Position numbers and translations under genes: made by a program. 64,000 nt of DNA from Eutreptiella sp. 'Long Island Sound 2002' (Eukaryota > Euglenozoa > Euglenophyceae > Eutreptiales > Eutreptiaceae), in NCBI GenBank assembly GCA_964036045.1, contig OZ038397.1, positions 25,755,342 to 25,819,341 on the forward strand. The letters are read 5' to 3'. The stretch's first letter is position 1, and the number at the start of each line of letters is the position of its first letter. Below the pieces are notes generated by a model. That model was not told the origin of the DNA. It was given only the letters and a program-made list of their open reading frames with translations, and ran no database searches. Positions 21,223 to 32,840 of the stretch are shown here, one piece after another.

Positions 21223-22206
21223 CGTGCTCTGTCCAGTGCATAATCAAACACCTGTCAATCGTAAATGAATGGCCAGTGGATCCTCTGAAAGCCAAACCTT
21301 TTCGGTGTGCACTCGAAATTGCTGATCGCATTAGGGCACAAGCAAACGGTCTCCGATCACCAAACGCTACGGTTGACCGCTCAGTAAGCAGAACTAGGCG
21401 CTCGGCTGAATTTCCAAGCGAACCCACACCCGGGGGTGGTCTGGACCTCAGTAAACCAGAAAGCAAAACGGATAACCAAATCCACCGACACGGCAAACCA
21501 AGGTGAGGGCAACCTGGAACCTCAAGTGCCACTACCTTCTGAACAGAAGCGGTTCTTCCGGGGGTAACGGAGGCTTGATTCTGTACACCACGGACAAGCA
21601 CATCAAACGGGGTCTGCGCATACACGGCAGCACCAAACAGGGTTACGAAGTACAGGGTGGTTGGGGTAGGGGTGCCACCAGTCCTGATCAGAGCGTGCTC
21701 GGCAACAACGCTTCATAAGAGCTCCGAAGGTCAGCTTCATCCATCTGTTTTGGGGCGCGCTGGAGCTCGAAGACCCCTCGACCCTACCTTCACCGTGACC
21801 ACACACCATGACTGCACAAATAACGACGGTACATAAAGGCAGACGCAAAAAAAAAGGAACATATACCAAGTCAATATACACAAGTACACTGATGGGACTA
21901 GGTAAGGAACTTGACTGGTATGACAGCGCACTCAACGTAGGCAATGTAGACCAAGTACAAACGTAATACGACTGTAGGCATACATTATTCCTAAAAATCA
22001 TACAATCCACAAACAGTCCTAAACCAGTGAGTATGGCGTCTCACAGCCATGCAGGTACATCGGGCTGTACCTTACCTTGAGTTCTAGGTATACGGTAGTA
22101 AAGCTAACTACATGCGTATCATCGCAAGAACTGCGCATCATCAAATCAAAATACACTTGTGGACTCGAGGTTTGCTCGTACTCAGCTACGCAAGAGTGCA
22201 CGAAAA
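21223..22206. other. No gene seen
   Basis: Unassigned sequence up to the LTR element target duplication. Confidence 0.45.
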
Positions 22207-22211
22207 CTTCT

Positions 22212-22484
22212 TGTAACCGGCCTTTACTTCAGCAAACAAGCACGAACTCAAACTCCAGAAATCATCACTAGCCAATTAGTACCCAAATTGGCGTATCCCT
22301 TTGTACGGGGTCATGTCATATCTAAATAACATACAGAAAATGCAAATGTATTCTACAATGCAACAATGCAAATCTATATTACACAACACAATCAATCTTG
22401 AAATCGGATCTACATTTGCACACGCGCGCGACCTATAATCTGCAACTATCGCGACCGCATGCGCTGCAACTCATTTCCATTACA
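22212..22484 (-). repeat. 3' LTR of the 2.6-kb element
   Basis: 273 bp, TG...CA ends, nearly identical to 24,583-24,855. Confidence 0.9.
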
Positions 22485-22496
22485 CTCCCCTCCTAA
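22485..22496 (-). promoter_or_regulatory. Polypurine tract of the 2.6-kb element
   Basis: Read on the minus strand, AGGAGGGGAG lies directly against the 3' LTR, the place for plus-strand priming. Confidence 0.65.
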
Positions 22497-23848
22497 GACC
22501 TGACATACGACTATGGAAGGGTCTGAAAATCATCAAATCTTATGGGGATGAGCTGCTGTGCCATATATAATCTGTAGGGTGCCCATATAGTTCTGATTGT
22601 GGCTTAAACACACTATGGGGTCAGTCACTATGACTCTACACACTCCCCTACCAAGCTTCAGGACCCCTGCCCCTAGCTGTCTAAGGTGGGCCTACCGTGC
22701 CTCAGGGCTTAGCTGTTCAAACTATTCTACAACATGCTTCAGTCACCTTAGCTTTCTATAGACTAGTGTGCAATGCCTCAACCCCTAGCTGTCTAGGCCT
22801 GAGTGTGTATCATACAATATTTTGATAAGTTAGCTTGAGAATTGGTGTTGAATTGTACAAAAAACTGGCAACCCATATGGCACAATAAGATAAATTACAA
22901 CATCAGTGGGGGCTTTTTATTGTTTCCAGTGGCTTGGCTTTTCCTGCTGCACCTGCACAAAATATTTTGCTCCAAAAACCCACTGCTGGATTTTTTCCAA
23001 ACAGTTTTCACAAAAAAGAGCCATCAGTGGTATGGCTACTCATGCAAAAACAATGGTCCTCTGGGTGCACACCAGAGACCAAAACTGTTTCTACGATCCG
23101 TAAAAACAGTTTTCATGCCCCACGCGAAAAGGGCAGAGTGGCCCGGGCTCCAACCAGCGCCACTGTAAAAACCAATTCCCTGCAATCCCTGCAAGGACAA
23201 AAACACAAAGGAAAAAAAAGAGCAAACATCTTCCACACAAGCAGTGCAGAATTCCAAAGCTGGGCAAACACGCCAGCGCAAGGACTCACCAGAGTCCACT
23301 GAGTGTCTCTCCAAAAGAAGACACCCCACAAAATTAGGTGCAAAGCCAAAAAACTCATGCAAAAACAGGCCTGAACTCAGGAGGGTCAGCGCCAAGGGCA
23401 ACTGCAGTGGCAGCGCCATCGCTGATATATATATAAGCCAGTGAAAAAACTCGAACCCCAAAACAGCCCAGATGCCACAAAGGCACACCAGGGAACTGTC
23501 GCAAAAAAGTAAGGCAAACCTGATAATATGTATGCACCAACCAGTGCAAAACACGTGTCGGCTGAGGCTGCCGGCGCCTCAGTGACATACCTGTTTTTCT
23601 CATTCTGCTCATTTGCATGCACAACATGCAATAGTAAGTGCCAAACAAACGGCGCTACCCAACGACTGACAAACGAGGGAATAAACACTATCAAAACTCA
23701 GTGAGCAGGGCACACAGGACGCGCAAGCACGTCCACTACACACCCACACCCCTTGGTGTCACTGTTTCGCACAAACACACCCAAGAGCGGACGCGCACAC
23801 ACATCAACACTCGTGAATGCATGAGCTGTGAAACCTCCACAAATGTCA

Positions 23849-24333
23849 TCACGCGTCAAGCGCCTCTGATGAACTCGTCGTTTGTGTTGCTCGTCGCTTG
23901 CGACACCGCGTCCTCTTGCCTCTTGTCTTAGGCTGTTCACACGCCGACTGCAACTCTGCCTCTGCCGCATCTAGCGCCGCCACGAAAGACTCCCAAAAGT
24001 TACGTTGGCTGTCCTCTTTTTTCCGGTTCACCGCAACTTCTGGTTGCTGCTCAACGAGTGGCGAAAGGATGGCATGCACCTTTTCATAAATCCGGCTTTG
24101 AAGTTTGGCCTCTTCCTCTGATTCGTCTTGAAGGATGGCTTTTGCCTGCTCAACTCCTCCGTAACCCATTTCCCATAACTCCTCTTCTGTCAACGGGCGC
24201 CGCAACTGGCGGAGGCGAACGCGAGCTGCACCATACCGTTGGGCACGTAGTCGGCGGCGGGCCTCTTCACGCTCCTTCAAGGTTGACAGCCGCCGAATTT
24301 GGGCTCGTTCAGGGTCACTAGCGAGTCAACGGA
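23849..24333 (-). CDS. Charged open frame inside the LTR element (gag remnant or captured exon)
   Basis: The minus-strand frame opens after a TGA near 24,334 and ends at 23,849. It encodes about 160 residues, strongly charged and helical (LKEREEARRRLRAQRYG...), with a basic C-terminus (KTRGKRTRCRKRR). There is no ATG at its start; the first ATG is at 24,169. Position after the candidate primer-binding site suits a gag remnant, but the missing ATG and composition also suit a captured host exon. No zinc knuckle is present. Confidence 0.35.
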
Positions 24334-24560
24334 CATACACCTTGGCGGCTAGTTCTTGACACGGATCTACCATAGAACTGTCTGCAAGACCCAAAGGCTA
24401 GGCGTCGGACTTCAAAAAAAAATTCGGAACTTGTCTCTAAGTGCTGTCGGCGGCGTGTGTTCTAAAGGATTTGTTGCGCCGGCGAAGTGCTCGTCAAAAT
24501 CTGTTTGGACTTGAATTTGCTGAAGAACCTCAACCCCGTACCAAGATCTCGTAGTCCTGT

Positions 24561-24578
24561 CGATGATCCGGGACGCCA
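24561..24578 (-). promoter_or_regulatory. Candidate primer-binding site
   Basis: Minus-strand TGGCGTCCCGGATCATCG lies a few bases inside the 5' LTR. It could pair with a tRNA 3' end ending CGGGACGCCA. Confidence 0.45.
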
Positions 24579-24582
24579 ATTT

Positions 24583-24855
24583 TGTAACCGGCCTTTACTT
24601 CAGCAAACAAGCACGAACTCAAACTCCAGAAATCATCACTAGCCAATTAGTACCCAAATTGGCGTATCCCTTTGTACGGGGTCATGTCATATCTAAATAA
24701 CATACAGAACACGGAAATGTATTCTACAATGCAACAATGCAAATCTATATTACACAACACAATCAATCTTGAAATCGGATCTACATTTGCACACGCGCGC
24801 GACCTATAATCTGCAACTATCGCGACCGCATGCGCTGCAACTCATTTCCATTACA
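24583..24855 (-). repeat. 5' LTR of the 2.6-kb element
   Basis: 273 bp, partner of 22,212-22,484; followed by target duplication CTTCT. Confidence 0.9.
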
Positions 24856-24860
24856 CTTCT

Positions 24861-25866
24861 CCACACACGAGTGTACTCCACACGTGCCAGCACATATCTA
24901 CGCACGCACCGATAAGTGACAATCCAGCCCACATTCTCACACCCGTGCTGGCGACCCTGGTGGGGCTCTTTCATGCACCGGGAAATGGGGTTGTTTCCCA
25001 GCGAAACAGGCGAAAAGGCCCAGTGGTGTGCCCGCGGTACAGCATCCCCCTCGGAACTCGAGGCAAGGGCAGGTAGGGAAGTTCATGTGATTGGGGAGGA
25101 TGCCATGCTGTGCACAGATTGTGGCTAAGGGGGTGCACTTTGCGCTGTGCGAAAAGTGGGCTGTTTTTCTACCACCGGTAGGCACGGGTCCAAGGGCCCT
25201 GAATTCTGCACCCCACGACGCTGTTTTGAATTGATCATGCACGCTTTTGTGGGGGGGTGGTTTGCAAATGGGGGTGGGGGCCGGTTTCTTCTGGGGGAAG
25301 GGGAGGGTTGGCGTGGTTGAGCTTCACAATCCATTCCGACCATTTTGACTACACTTCAGGTTGGGTAATGTCACCGGCTGGCGCACAAACTGCCGCTCCC
25401 CATGGGCGTAGGTTTGGGGGTCTCGAAGGATTTGGTGGAGGTCGAGACCTCCACTTAGACACCCCATCGTGTGACACGGCTGGACAATGCTCCCGGTGTA
25501 AGTGCGGCTAACCCCCATCTGCTCAGATTTTCACAGATTTGCCACAGATTGGCTACATTTTGGTCATTTTCTCTGCTTCGGCGGAATCGCCGCCCCGCAG
25601 CTCAGTCTTAGGATCAGACCTATATATTTCTGATGTGCCGGATCTGATTCCGCGGTCCATTCACCGTAAATCCGCCGCGTTCCGATCATTTACCCGGAAT
25701 CGCCATTTGCCGCTGACGCGCGTGCGCGAGCCAGATTGGCCAAATATTTTTACATAATCGGATTTATATAAATCTTTTCAGACAGATATGGACACTCAGA
25801 TGTACTTAGGATAATCCGCATCAATTTTCTTCATAGACTGGGATTTTCTGCCGGATAACAATCAGC
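24861..25866. other. 5' flank of element A; no gene seen
   Basis: It may contain the 5' LTR or leader of element A, but no partner repeat is found 3' of A. A TATA-like GATTTATATAAATC lies at about 25,759-25,773. Confidence 0.35.
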
Positions 25867-28800
25867 ATGGATCTTGCTTCCGTTGTTGCTGCTCTTGCCT
25901 CCGTTGGTGTCCGTGTATCCGGTTCTACCCCCAACAGCAGCGTTCAGGTCGACTCCTCGCGTGCCTGCCCCACTGGTCTTGCCGGCCCCGAGCCCTCCGG
26001 CACCTTCCACGACCCAGGGCAGCACTTTCATGGTAGCAGAGGCTACCTGAATGTTGCTTCACAGCCCTTCAGTCCACAGCCCGCTCCCCAGTACGGCCCC
26101 GTAGACCCCGCCGCTTCTGGAGAAGTAACGATTACGCTGCCATGGTGCTGCGCGAACGAGGCCTTGAGAGGAATGCCTTGCGCAAGCCCCAGATGCCCAA
26201 GAAGGGCGCAAATCAGCAGCTGTGGAGACCCAGATTACCATTATAATCCCAGTCGAAATTGGCCATCGAGCAGCTGGAATCCGCCGGCCTACGACGGTGG
26301 CAACGCTCCGGTGGACCTTACGGAGCTGGCAGGTACCAACACTCCTTACCAATGTCCAACATTTGAGACCATTGACGCCGATCTGAACGACATTCAGATG
26401 GGTGGTCCAGGTGAGGTACCTAGCTATAATCGACCAGCCTCTTGGGCACAATGGGACGACCATTTGTCTCTAGAAGTGACCCGTAACCTTGAGGCCCTTG
26501 AGGCCCTTTGTCTCTTAGCCACGTCTAAGCTCATCGGACAAGAAAGAATCGCCTCTGATTTTTTAATGGAATATTTTTTCCTCCTTCAGGACGAAATTAA
26601 TACCAGGATGTGGTGGCGTTCTCAAGAAGATGACTCTTTTGCCATTTTTTTGCAGATCTGGAAGGCAAGCCCCTTCCCGAAGGAGAAGGGCACGGCACCT
26701 GTTCCCGGGCCCTCCGCCCCTCATCCCCCTGTTTCCATCCGCGACGATCTAGCCGCCGCGGTTGAGGAGGGAATTTTAGAGGCGGCCAGGAAGGCAAGCC
26801 TGGAAATCAGGGCTGAAGGAGCTCCCCAAGTGGACTCCTGGCTGCGGACCACCGAGATCAGCGGTCCGACAGCCTGCTCAGGCCCTTCGGGACACGGTAT
26901 GTACTGTCCTGCCGACTGCTCCTGCAGATTCCAGCGAGATGCTGAGCTCCAAACGCTCAAAGATCAAATGCACCTCATCATTGAGACGCTGGGAATAAAA
27001 AATCTTTTCAAGACGCACATGCGGTCTGAGGGCGCATCATCGGTGGAACAAGCAACAGAGCCGTCGGAGGAGGCGACAGAAAATTTTTCAATTGCTCCTT
27101 CGGTGGACTCCAGGACCACCGATGCAAGGATCAGCAGGACCAAGCTAAAGGAAAGGGTTAAAATCTCTCGTTCTGAGAGTAGGACGGCGAAGGCCAGGAC
27201 CGAGGCTCAGAATGCCAAGCGAACTGCCTCCCGTACTGCCCCTCCTGCTGCTGATTCCAATACCTTAGCCCAGCTGTTGCTCGCCCAGACCCTCGCCGGA
27301 GCTGGTGTGGCGAATGATGCCGCAAAGGTGTCTGCCATTACGGCCGGTGTTGGGCTGGATTCGCTTCTTAATCCTACTTCATTGCGACTTCGTCAGGTTG
27401 CCAAGCAACCGAAGTATAATGGGAACCCCCGACGTTGGCCTCAGTTCCAACGGGAATTTCAACTGTGGGTTAAGACTCAAAAACTCCAAGATGATCAGTT
27501 CCTGATGGCCCTCTTGGATTGCCTTGAGGGAGCGCCGGCCAACACTTGGCTCAGGACTTGGAGTGATCGCGAGGATACAAGTTCCCCCCTTACCTTTGAT
27601 GAGGTGTGGGAACAGTTGGAGGTACGTGGATCCCGGCTGCCAGAGGACCATTACCACCAGATGTTGAAGAATTTTCCTTCATTCTCGCGATTAATCTTGC
27701 ACGAAGTGCAAGACAAGAAACAGCGCTTCTGGAATTTAGTGGGAGAAGCTGAACATTCAGGCGAAAAATTTTCTAGTGCCGAGCTGAAAAATCTGATTTT
27801 TGACAAGATCCCCTCAGAAACTGCCGCCACCCTTCGGAACAGACAGTCCGAAGAAAAGGTCAAGACCTGGTGGGCGGAGGTGGAAGGCTTCGATGCCTCT
27901 GCCAATAGGTTTTCAGTCAGGGAGGCACTTCAAAAGTGCTCCCCCACGTCCTTCTCCAAGGTGAAATTCACTGAGGAGACGTGGAAAATCAAGTTTAGTG
28001 AACACGAGGATCGGGACTTGTTTGTCCAAGTCCTCAACAGGGGAGTAAGCTTCCATGGCCATCGCCTGAAGGCCAAGAACTGGGTGTTTTCGTTCACCCC
28101 GAAGGAACTCTGGGATGAGGTTGAGCGGCTCGCCGACGCCGCCAACCAGAATTTCCATGAGGGTCTTGGGGGAAACAAGAATACCCAGCAAAACACCCAA
28201 AATGGGGCCCAAAAGGGCAACAAAAAGGTGAATGACACCCGGAATGTTCAGGATCACTGTAGCATCTGCCTTCTTTTAGGTTCTACGAACCGAGCTAAGA
28301 CGCATTCTACTGGTAATCACCGATGGTCTCCTTACGATCACAAGGTGATTGGTGAAAATATCAGTAATCCGCAGAATTCAGACAGGAATGACAGACAGGT
28401 GCATGGTGGGAAGGCTGGAAAAGGGAATCCGACCCCCTCCGGTGGAAACAAAAATACTGGAGGCCCTGGCGGGTCCCAAGGCACAGGAAATCGGACTCCA
28501 TCCGGCTCCGGTGGGCAGCCGAACGGCCAGAAAAATCCCAATAGCAACGCCGGAGGCGGAAATCGAAATCCAGGCCAAACCCCTCAATCCGGTACAAACA
28601 AGGGAAATGCTCCAGGATTCCAGGGTAAAGGTAAGGGAAATCCTTCGGGAACCCCCTTCTCTGGTAAGGGCAGAGGGCGTGGCGACGGTGGAGGTCCATC
28701 ATCCGGCGGCCGTGGCCGTGAACGTGGAAAGGGCAACCATCGTGTGGATCAGGTCTCAGGTGCAGATCAGGTGTCCGATGCGGATCGAGATTACGCTGAA

Positions 28801-28877
28801 AATGCCTTGAATCCAGCAGATGATCCGCTCCAAGATGAGTGGGTCGACGAATCAGGGTGTGTTCACAATGTTAACGC
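25867..28877 (+). CDS. Element A Gag (interrupted)
   Basis: Structural polyprotein of an LTR retrotransposon. The ATG at 25,867 (AGCATGG) opens a 1,000-codon frame up to the insertion. An N-terminal CPADCSC cluster with a short coiled coil lies near residues 345-375. A Ser/Glu/Arg-rich linker follows. A retrotransposon-gag-like helical domain spans about 507-700, starting LRQVAKQPKYNGNPRRWPQF. A CSIC...H...H finger near 797 replaces a standard CCHC knuckle, and the tail is Gly/Asn/Lys-rich. Without the insertion and one target copy, the frame ends 11 codons later at TAG 30,853, giving about 1,011 residues. Read straight through, the frame enters GC-rich insert sequence and stops at 29,502. 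Confidence 0.8.
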
Positions 28878-30815
28878 TGGCCCCCGGGGCTGGGACCGCC
28901 AAGCCGCCCTCCCCCCCCCCCCTTTTTTTTTTGGCCGACAGAAGGTGTCGCCGGGGAACCGAAGGACCCCCCCCACTCCCCCCCCCCCCCCCCCCTCCCA
29001 CACAGGCCGGCGAGCGGGGTGCCCCCCCCCCCCCCCCCCGCACCCACCCCAGCTGGGGAGCCACAGGCGGGGCCCTCCGCCCCCCCAGGGCCGGGGGGGC
29101 GCCCCCACCCACAGGAGGAACGGCGACACGGTAAGGGCAGCGGCGGCTGGACCTGCCCCCACGAACCCACACCGGCGTGCCGGAGCAACGCGCACAACGG
29201 AACGCGAAGGAGGCCGCGCCCCACATAACCCTCCCGTGACCACAGCCCACTCCGAGGGGAAAGAGGGGGGGTTTGCAGGTCAGCCGGGGCCCCCAGGGGA
29301 ACGGTCCACGGGCCGCCCCTCACCCCACCCCCGCCCCGGGGCGGCACGTCAGCCCCGACCGCACGCGCGCGCCGGAGGGGAGGGCCAGAAAGGGGTACCA
29401 CAGGCCGCCGCCCGGAACGAGAGCGGGGAGGCCGCGGCGCGACACCCCCCCCGTGGCAAGGGGAATGGACCCCCCCCACCCGAGAGGGGGGCCGGAGTGT
29501 GACCCGCCCCCCCGCTCCGGCCGCTGGCCCACAAGGGGGCCGCGAAGAACAAACGGGCCCACGCCTGCGCACCGGGACGCCGCACAGATCGTACCCGGAG
29601 AGGCTGGGTGAACACGAACCGGAGTGGTATGGGGGGCCACGCCCCCCATGGACAGCGCAACGCCAGTGGCGCCCGCTTTGTTGCCTGCCCAGGGAAGGCA
29701 GAGGGACGGAAAGAGGCAGAGCGACCCCCCGCCCTACAGTCAGTCGGCGACCCGGTGGTGCTACTGCCCGCCTCTTACCCCAGTGCACGTCAGTCGGCGA
29801 TCCAACGCACCCCACCCAGCCCCCTCCCCAGTCCCGACCCCGGGCGCGTGGACTGCGCGTGGACGGCGCACAGCCCCAGCCTCAGGGCAGGAGTCATAGC
29901 CGACGTAAGAGACTCCCGCGGACGAGGGCACCCCCCCGGGGACGCCCAGCCGCCGCCCCCGCAACCCCAAGCCAAGTAGGGGGGAACCGGGACCGGACCG
30001 CCCCCCCCCCAAGCACGCCAGACGGAGCACGGGACCGGGGCAGGACACGCGGAGGGGCACGGACCACATGGAACGGCCCTACCAGCGCCCAGTGCCGGGA
30101 CCACGCGAGATGCGCGCGCCACACCACCCAGCGGGGAGCGGACACCGCGAGAGCGCGAGCGCACACACACGAAAAGGACACGCGGGGACCACCAGAAGGG
30201 CAACCGGACCGAGCGCGCGGAACGCACAGACCACCTGGAATGGCGTACCAGCGAGCGAGGGTAAGGGACACCCGGACGGGACGGCCCGCCACACGCAACG
30301 CGGGATACGCGGGGCGGGAAGGGGGAAGAAGGGGAAACACAACACCAGGTACCGGCCCGAACCCCCCCGAACCGGCCGCGAGCGCCGCGCACACACAGAC
30401 GGGACACTGCACCCGCCAAGGCAGTAGTGGCGCACAGCGCCACGCCCCAACCCCTAGGCTAGGCAGCCACCGCGCCAGCCCAAGGGGGTCCCACTGGCGA
30501 CAAACCAGTAGCGCGGGCCCGGCGGCGCCGGTGCCCCGGGCGACCACGCATTAGGGGGGCGACGCAGTGGGTAAGCGCCCGCGGCCACGGCTGCGAATTG
30601 ATGCACTGACCGGGGAGTGGCGAAACGGGGACGCCGGGGAAGGACGGGGCTCCGAGCACTGTGAACCCGGGGGACTCCGCCACCAGGCAGGAGGTGCGTC
30701 TTGGAGGGCCCCCCACTAGGACCCGGTGGGGAGGATATCACCTGGCCCGACCAGGTGGCCCCCCGGGGCCGAAAGGCGTCTAGTACCCGCAAAATCAAAC
30801 CTCAAACCTCAAACC
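28878..30815 (+). mobile_element. 1.94-kb GC-rich insertion with 15-bp target duplication (non-LTR-like)
   Basis: It is flanked by identical 15-bp copies TCACAATGTTAACGC at 28,863-28,877 and 30,816-30,830. Its right end is a short tandem tail, (TCAAACC)x3, against the target duplication. This matches target-primed retroposition, with 5' end at 28,878 and 3' end at 30,815. The body is extremely GC-rich with long C runs (28,910-29,040). Long frames exist on both strands but look compositional (Pro/Arg/Gly-rich), and no RT or endonuclease is seen. It could be a non-autonomous or 5'-truncated non-LTR element or a retroposed GC-rich RNA. Confidence 0.8.
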
Positions 30816-30852
30816 TCACAATGTTAACGCAGTCACTGGAGGTCAGAACGCC

Positions 30853-30855
30853 TAG
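30853..30855 (+). promoter_or_regulatory. Gag-Pol stop, candidate readthrough (UAG-GGG), element A
   Basis: The TAG ends the uninterrupted gag frame. The same frame stays open from 30,856 to 32,604 through the protease, so Pol can be made only by suppression of this stop or by separate initiation. No ATG begins the pol frame. Confidence 0.6.
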
Positions 30856-32604
30856 GGGAGCCACGAAAATCGCCCCTCCCCAGGCGATTTCAGGCATGAT
30901 CCCCAGATTCCATCTCGACCACTACTTGATGTAGGGTCGCTTGTCTCCTCTCCCCTGGATCCGGCAGCGGATCCTTCTGTCGTAGTGGACGAGGTTGGTG
31001 TACAGTCCAAGCACAGGGCCCGTCAGTTTGTCACAAAGATGTGGGTCTCTGATCGCAAGGGCAATTTCCACCTCGCCACCTGTTTGTGTGACAATGGATC
31101 GGAGGTAAATCTCCAATCCAATTCTTTCTTGCCTGACGACTGCGTGTTTGATTCGCCTCTTCCTGTTACCCTCGAGGGAGTTTCTGGACATTCTCTCGCA
31201 GGTGGGCAACGCGGTTGTTATATATCAACTCATTTGGTCGCTCAAGACCTTTGGGAAGAAGGTAATGTGGAGGAAGTTGTCCTTAAGGATGACTACTTCT
31301 ATCGTGCCGACATAAAGTATGACCTTTACTTGGGCCATCCTTGGCTTCGCAAGAACAGGGTGGCGCCCGTAGGTCATCGGCGTTGTTTTTTGCTGGAGTC
31401 AGGTCCCTTGGAGCGTCCTGAATTTCGTTTTTTGCACGCAGGGTTTAAAAGTGCAGAAGAATTTTTGAAGCAAAAGGTTACACCAAAATTTGGCGAAGAT
31501 GTCACCATTGCAGAGGTGAATGGGAGTGCCGATTACTCCCGAGAGTTAGAATGTCTTCGTAGGGACTCCCAGCCACGACGCCCTTCGCGCTGGCACTCTT
31601 CATCCTACAGAGTTGTCGACAAATGGCGCGATACAATTTGTGAATATTTTTATGAACACCATTCCTTTTGGCCACAGTATGATGCCTTTGCTAACCGCGA
31701 GAACAAGCGCTTTGACAAGCACTTTCGCGACGCTTGGACCCATAAATGGGACAAGAAGTTATGGATTAATCCACCGTTTCACTTAATCCAGCAGGTCATC
31801 CACAAAATCAAGCAAGATAAAACCCAGGCGATTTTAGTTGTGCCCTTGTGGGACGACAAGCCTTGGTTTCAGGAATTGCAAGACATTTGTGTAGATTACA
31901 TCGAACTTCCCAGGAAGATTAAGCTGTATGCCAGGGACGACACAGGTCCCCTGCCACAGCGGCCCTGGAGTTCGCTTGCATTCCTGGTGGATGGAAAGCT
32001 TTCTGACTCTGATTCTGCTGATTCTGGTACTGATTCCTGTGTTGGGTCTGAATCTGAGGTTGAGCGTGGTACTGATGATGAATCTATTTTTTCTGATTTT
32101 TGTCCGTCAGATGTCCAAGGTGATCCAACGTCAAATGGATCCGCCTCGTCTCCCTCTTCCCCAATACGATCTACATCCAAAAGAATCTACGGCGCACGGA
32201 CGACAAAAAAATTTTCTTCGCGCCGCAAATTTAGAGTTTTTTATGAAAAACCCCGTGTGGAAGCTTTCATAGATCCTTTCGAGGAGCTGGATCACGAAGA
32301 GAATCTCTGGAATGTCGACACTCGACCCACCTATCTTCAAGAGGCGGTTGATACGGACCTTTTTAGGGACATCCGTAAGAAGATTCTTCCTGCCAAGGCC
32401 GAAGAAGTCGCCAAAGTTTTTTCGACAGTAATTCCTGGCGATCAGGTGGACACTGAATTGTGTTCCAAGAAAAGAGACAAGATTTTTGAGGAACGGAAGG
32501 ACACAACCCTTTCGAGAAAAGTTTATAGTGTTTTCAGCACTGTGTTTTTGCTTCTCCTGCTGCTTGTTGTTGCTGTAGGGTGTCCTGCTGCTGGTTTTGG
32601 ATGA
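30856..32604 (+). CDS. Element A protease and Dam-methyltransferase-like domain (truncated Pol)
   Basis: The frame is in phase with gag and follows its stop. A retropepsin-like site near 31,080 reads CDNGSEVNLQS, so the usual D-T/S-G is D-N-G; flanking strands and GHPWL near 31,335 fit an aspartic protease. From 31,675 to 31,905 lies YDAFANRENKRFDKHF, then WINPPFHLI and LVVPLWDDKPWF. That order matches phage Dam-type N6-adenine methyltransferases, with NPPF at the catalytic motif IV position. Then comes an acidic Ser/Asp linker. The last ~35 residues are hydrophobic and probably come from sequence past the truncation. RT and integrase are absent. Confidence 0.7.
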   Translation, partial: GSHENRPSPGDFRHDPQIPSRPLLDVGSLVSSPLDPAADPSVVVDEVGVQSKHRARQFVTKMWVSDRKGNFHLATCLCDNGSEVNLQSNSFLPDDCVFDSPLPVTLEGVSGHSLAGGQRGCYISTHLVAQDLWEEGNVEEVVLKDDYFYRADIKYDLYLGHPWLRKNRVAPVGHRRCFLLESGPLERPEFRFLHAGFKSAEEFLKQKVTPKFGEDVTIAEVNGSADYSRELECLRRDSQPRRPSRWHSSSYRVVDKWRDTICEYFYEHHSFWPQYDAFANRENKRFDKHFRDAWTHKWDKKLWINPPFHLIQQVIHKIKQDKTQAILVVPLWDDKPWFQELQDICVDYIELPRKIKLYARDDTGPLPQRPWSSLAFLVDGKLSDSDSADSGTDSCVGSESEVERGTDDESIFSDFCPSDVQGDPTSNGSASSPSSPIRSTSKRIYGARTTKKFSSRRKFRVFYEKPRVEAFIDPFEELDHEENLWNVDTRPTYLQEAVDTDLFRDIRKKILPAKAEEVAKVFSTVIPGDQVDTELCSKKRDKIFEERKDTTLSRKVYSVFSTVFLLLLLLVVAVGCPAAGFG

Positions 32605-32840
32605 TGAAAAGCTTTTGTTTGTTGAAATACAGTAAAGCCAACTCAATCCAGGATAGCCCAAGCCAATAGTATGCAAGGAGAAGGTAATTCAGGATCAAAG
32701 CATGAAGGGCTGCAGTGTAAACAGTGAAAGATGATTGGATATTCACAGTAACTACAGCTCAGGTCACATATGAATGCATATTCAGAAAGATAGCTGAAAT
32801 GTTTTAGGAAAAGAGTTAGAAAACTGCCTCAGGATCACTC
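32605..32840. other. No gene seen
   Basis: AT-rich sequence past the element A breakpoint. Confidence 0.4.

Larger units (their letters stand above)
22212..24855 (-). mobile_element. Complete 2.6-kb LTR element without reverse transcriptase (TRIM/LARD type)
   Basis: Two 273-bp direct repeats (22,212-22,484 and 24,583-24,855) start TGTAACC and end TTACA. They differ at only about three positions. The element is flanked by the 5-bp target duplication CTTCT (22,207-22,211 and 24,856-24,860). On the minus strand a primer-binding-site candidate beginning TGGCGTCCCGG follows the 24,583 LTR after a few bases, and a purine tract AGGAGGGGAG abuts the 22,484 LTR, so the element runs right to left. The internal 2.1 kb has no protease, RT or integrase, so it would depend on enzymes from another element. 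Confidence 0.9.
25867..32604 (+). mobile_element. Element A: truncated Ty3/gypsy-like retrotransposon
   Basis: gag, protease and a methyltransferase-like domain are present. RT, RNase H, integrase and a 3' LTR are missing. Sequence character changes near 32,520-32,600, so the pol region was cut off in the linker before RT. gag is split by a later 1.94-kb insertion. The element is defective. Confidence 0.75.

Noticed and set aside
23036-23554. Hydrophobic 172-codon minus-strand frame inside the 2.6-kb LTR element
   Set aside because: Hydrophobicity comes from T-rich composition; no start context, motif or relation to retroelement proteins.
29499-30554. 351-codon plus-strand frame in the GC-rich insert, with long opposite-strand frames
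   Set aside because: Extreme GC content removes stop codons by chance; the translation is Pro/Arg/Gly low complexity on every frame.
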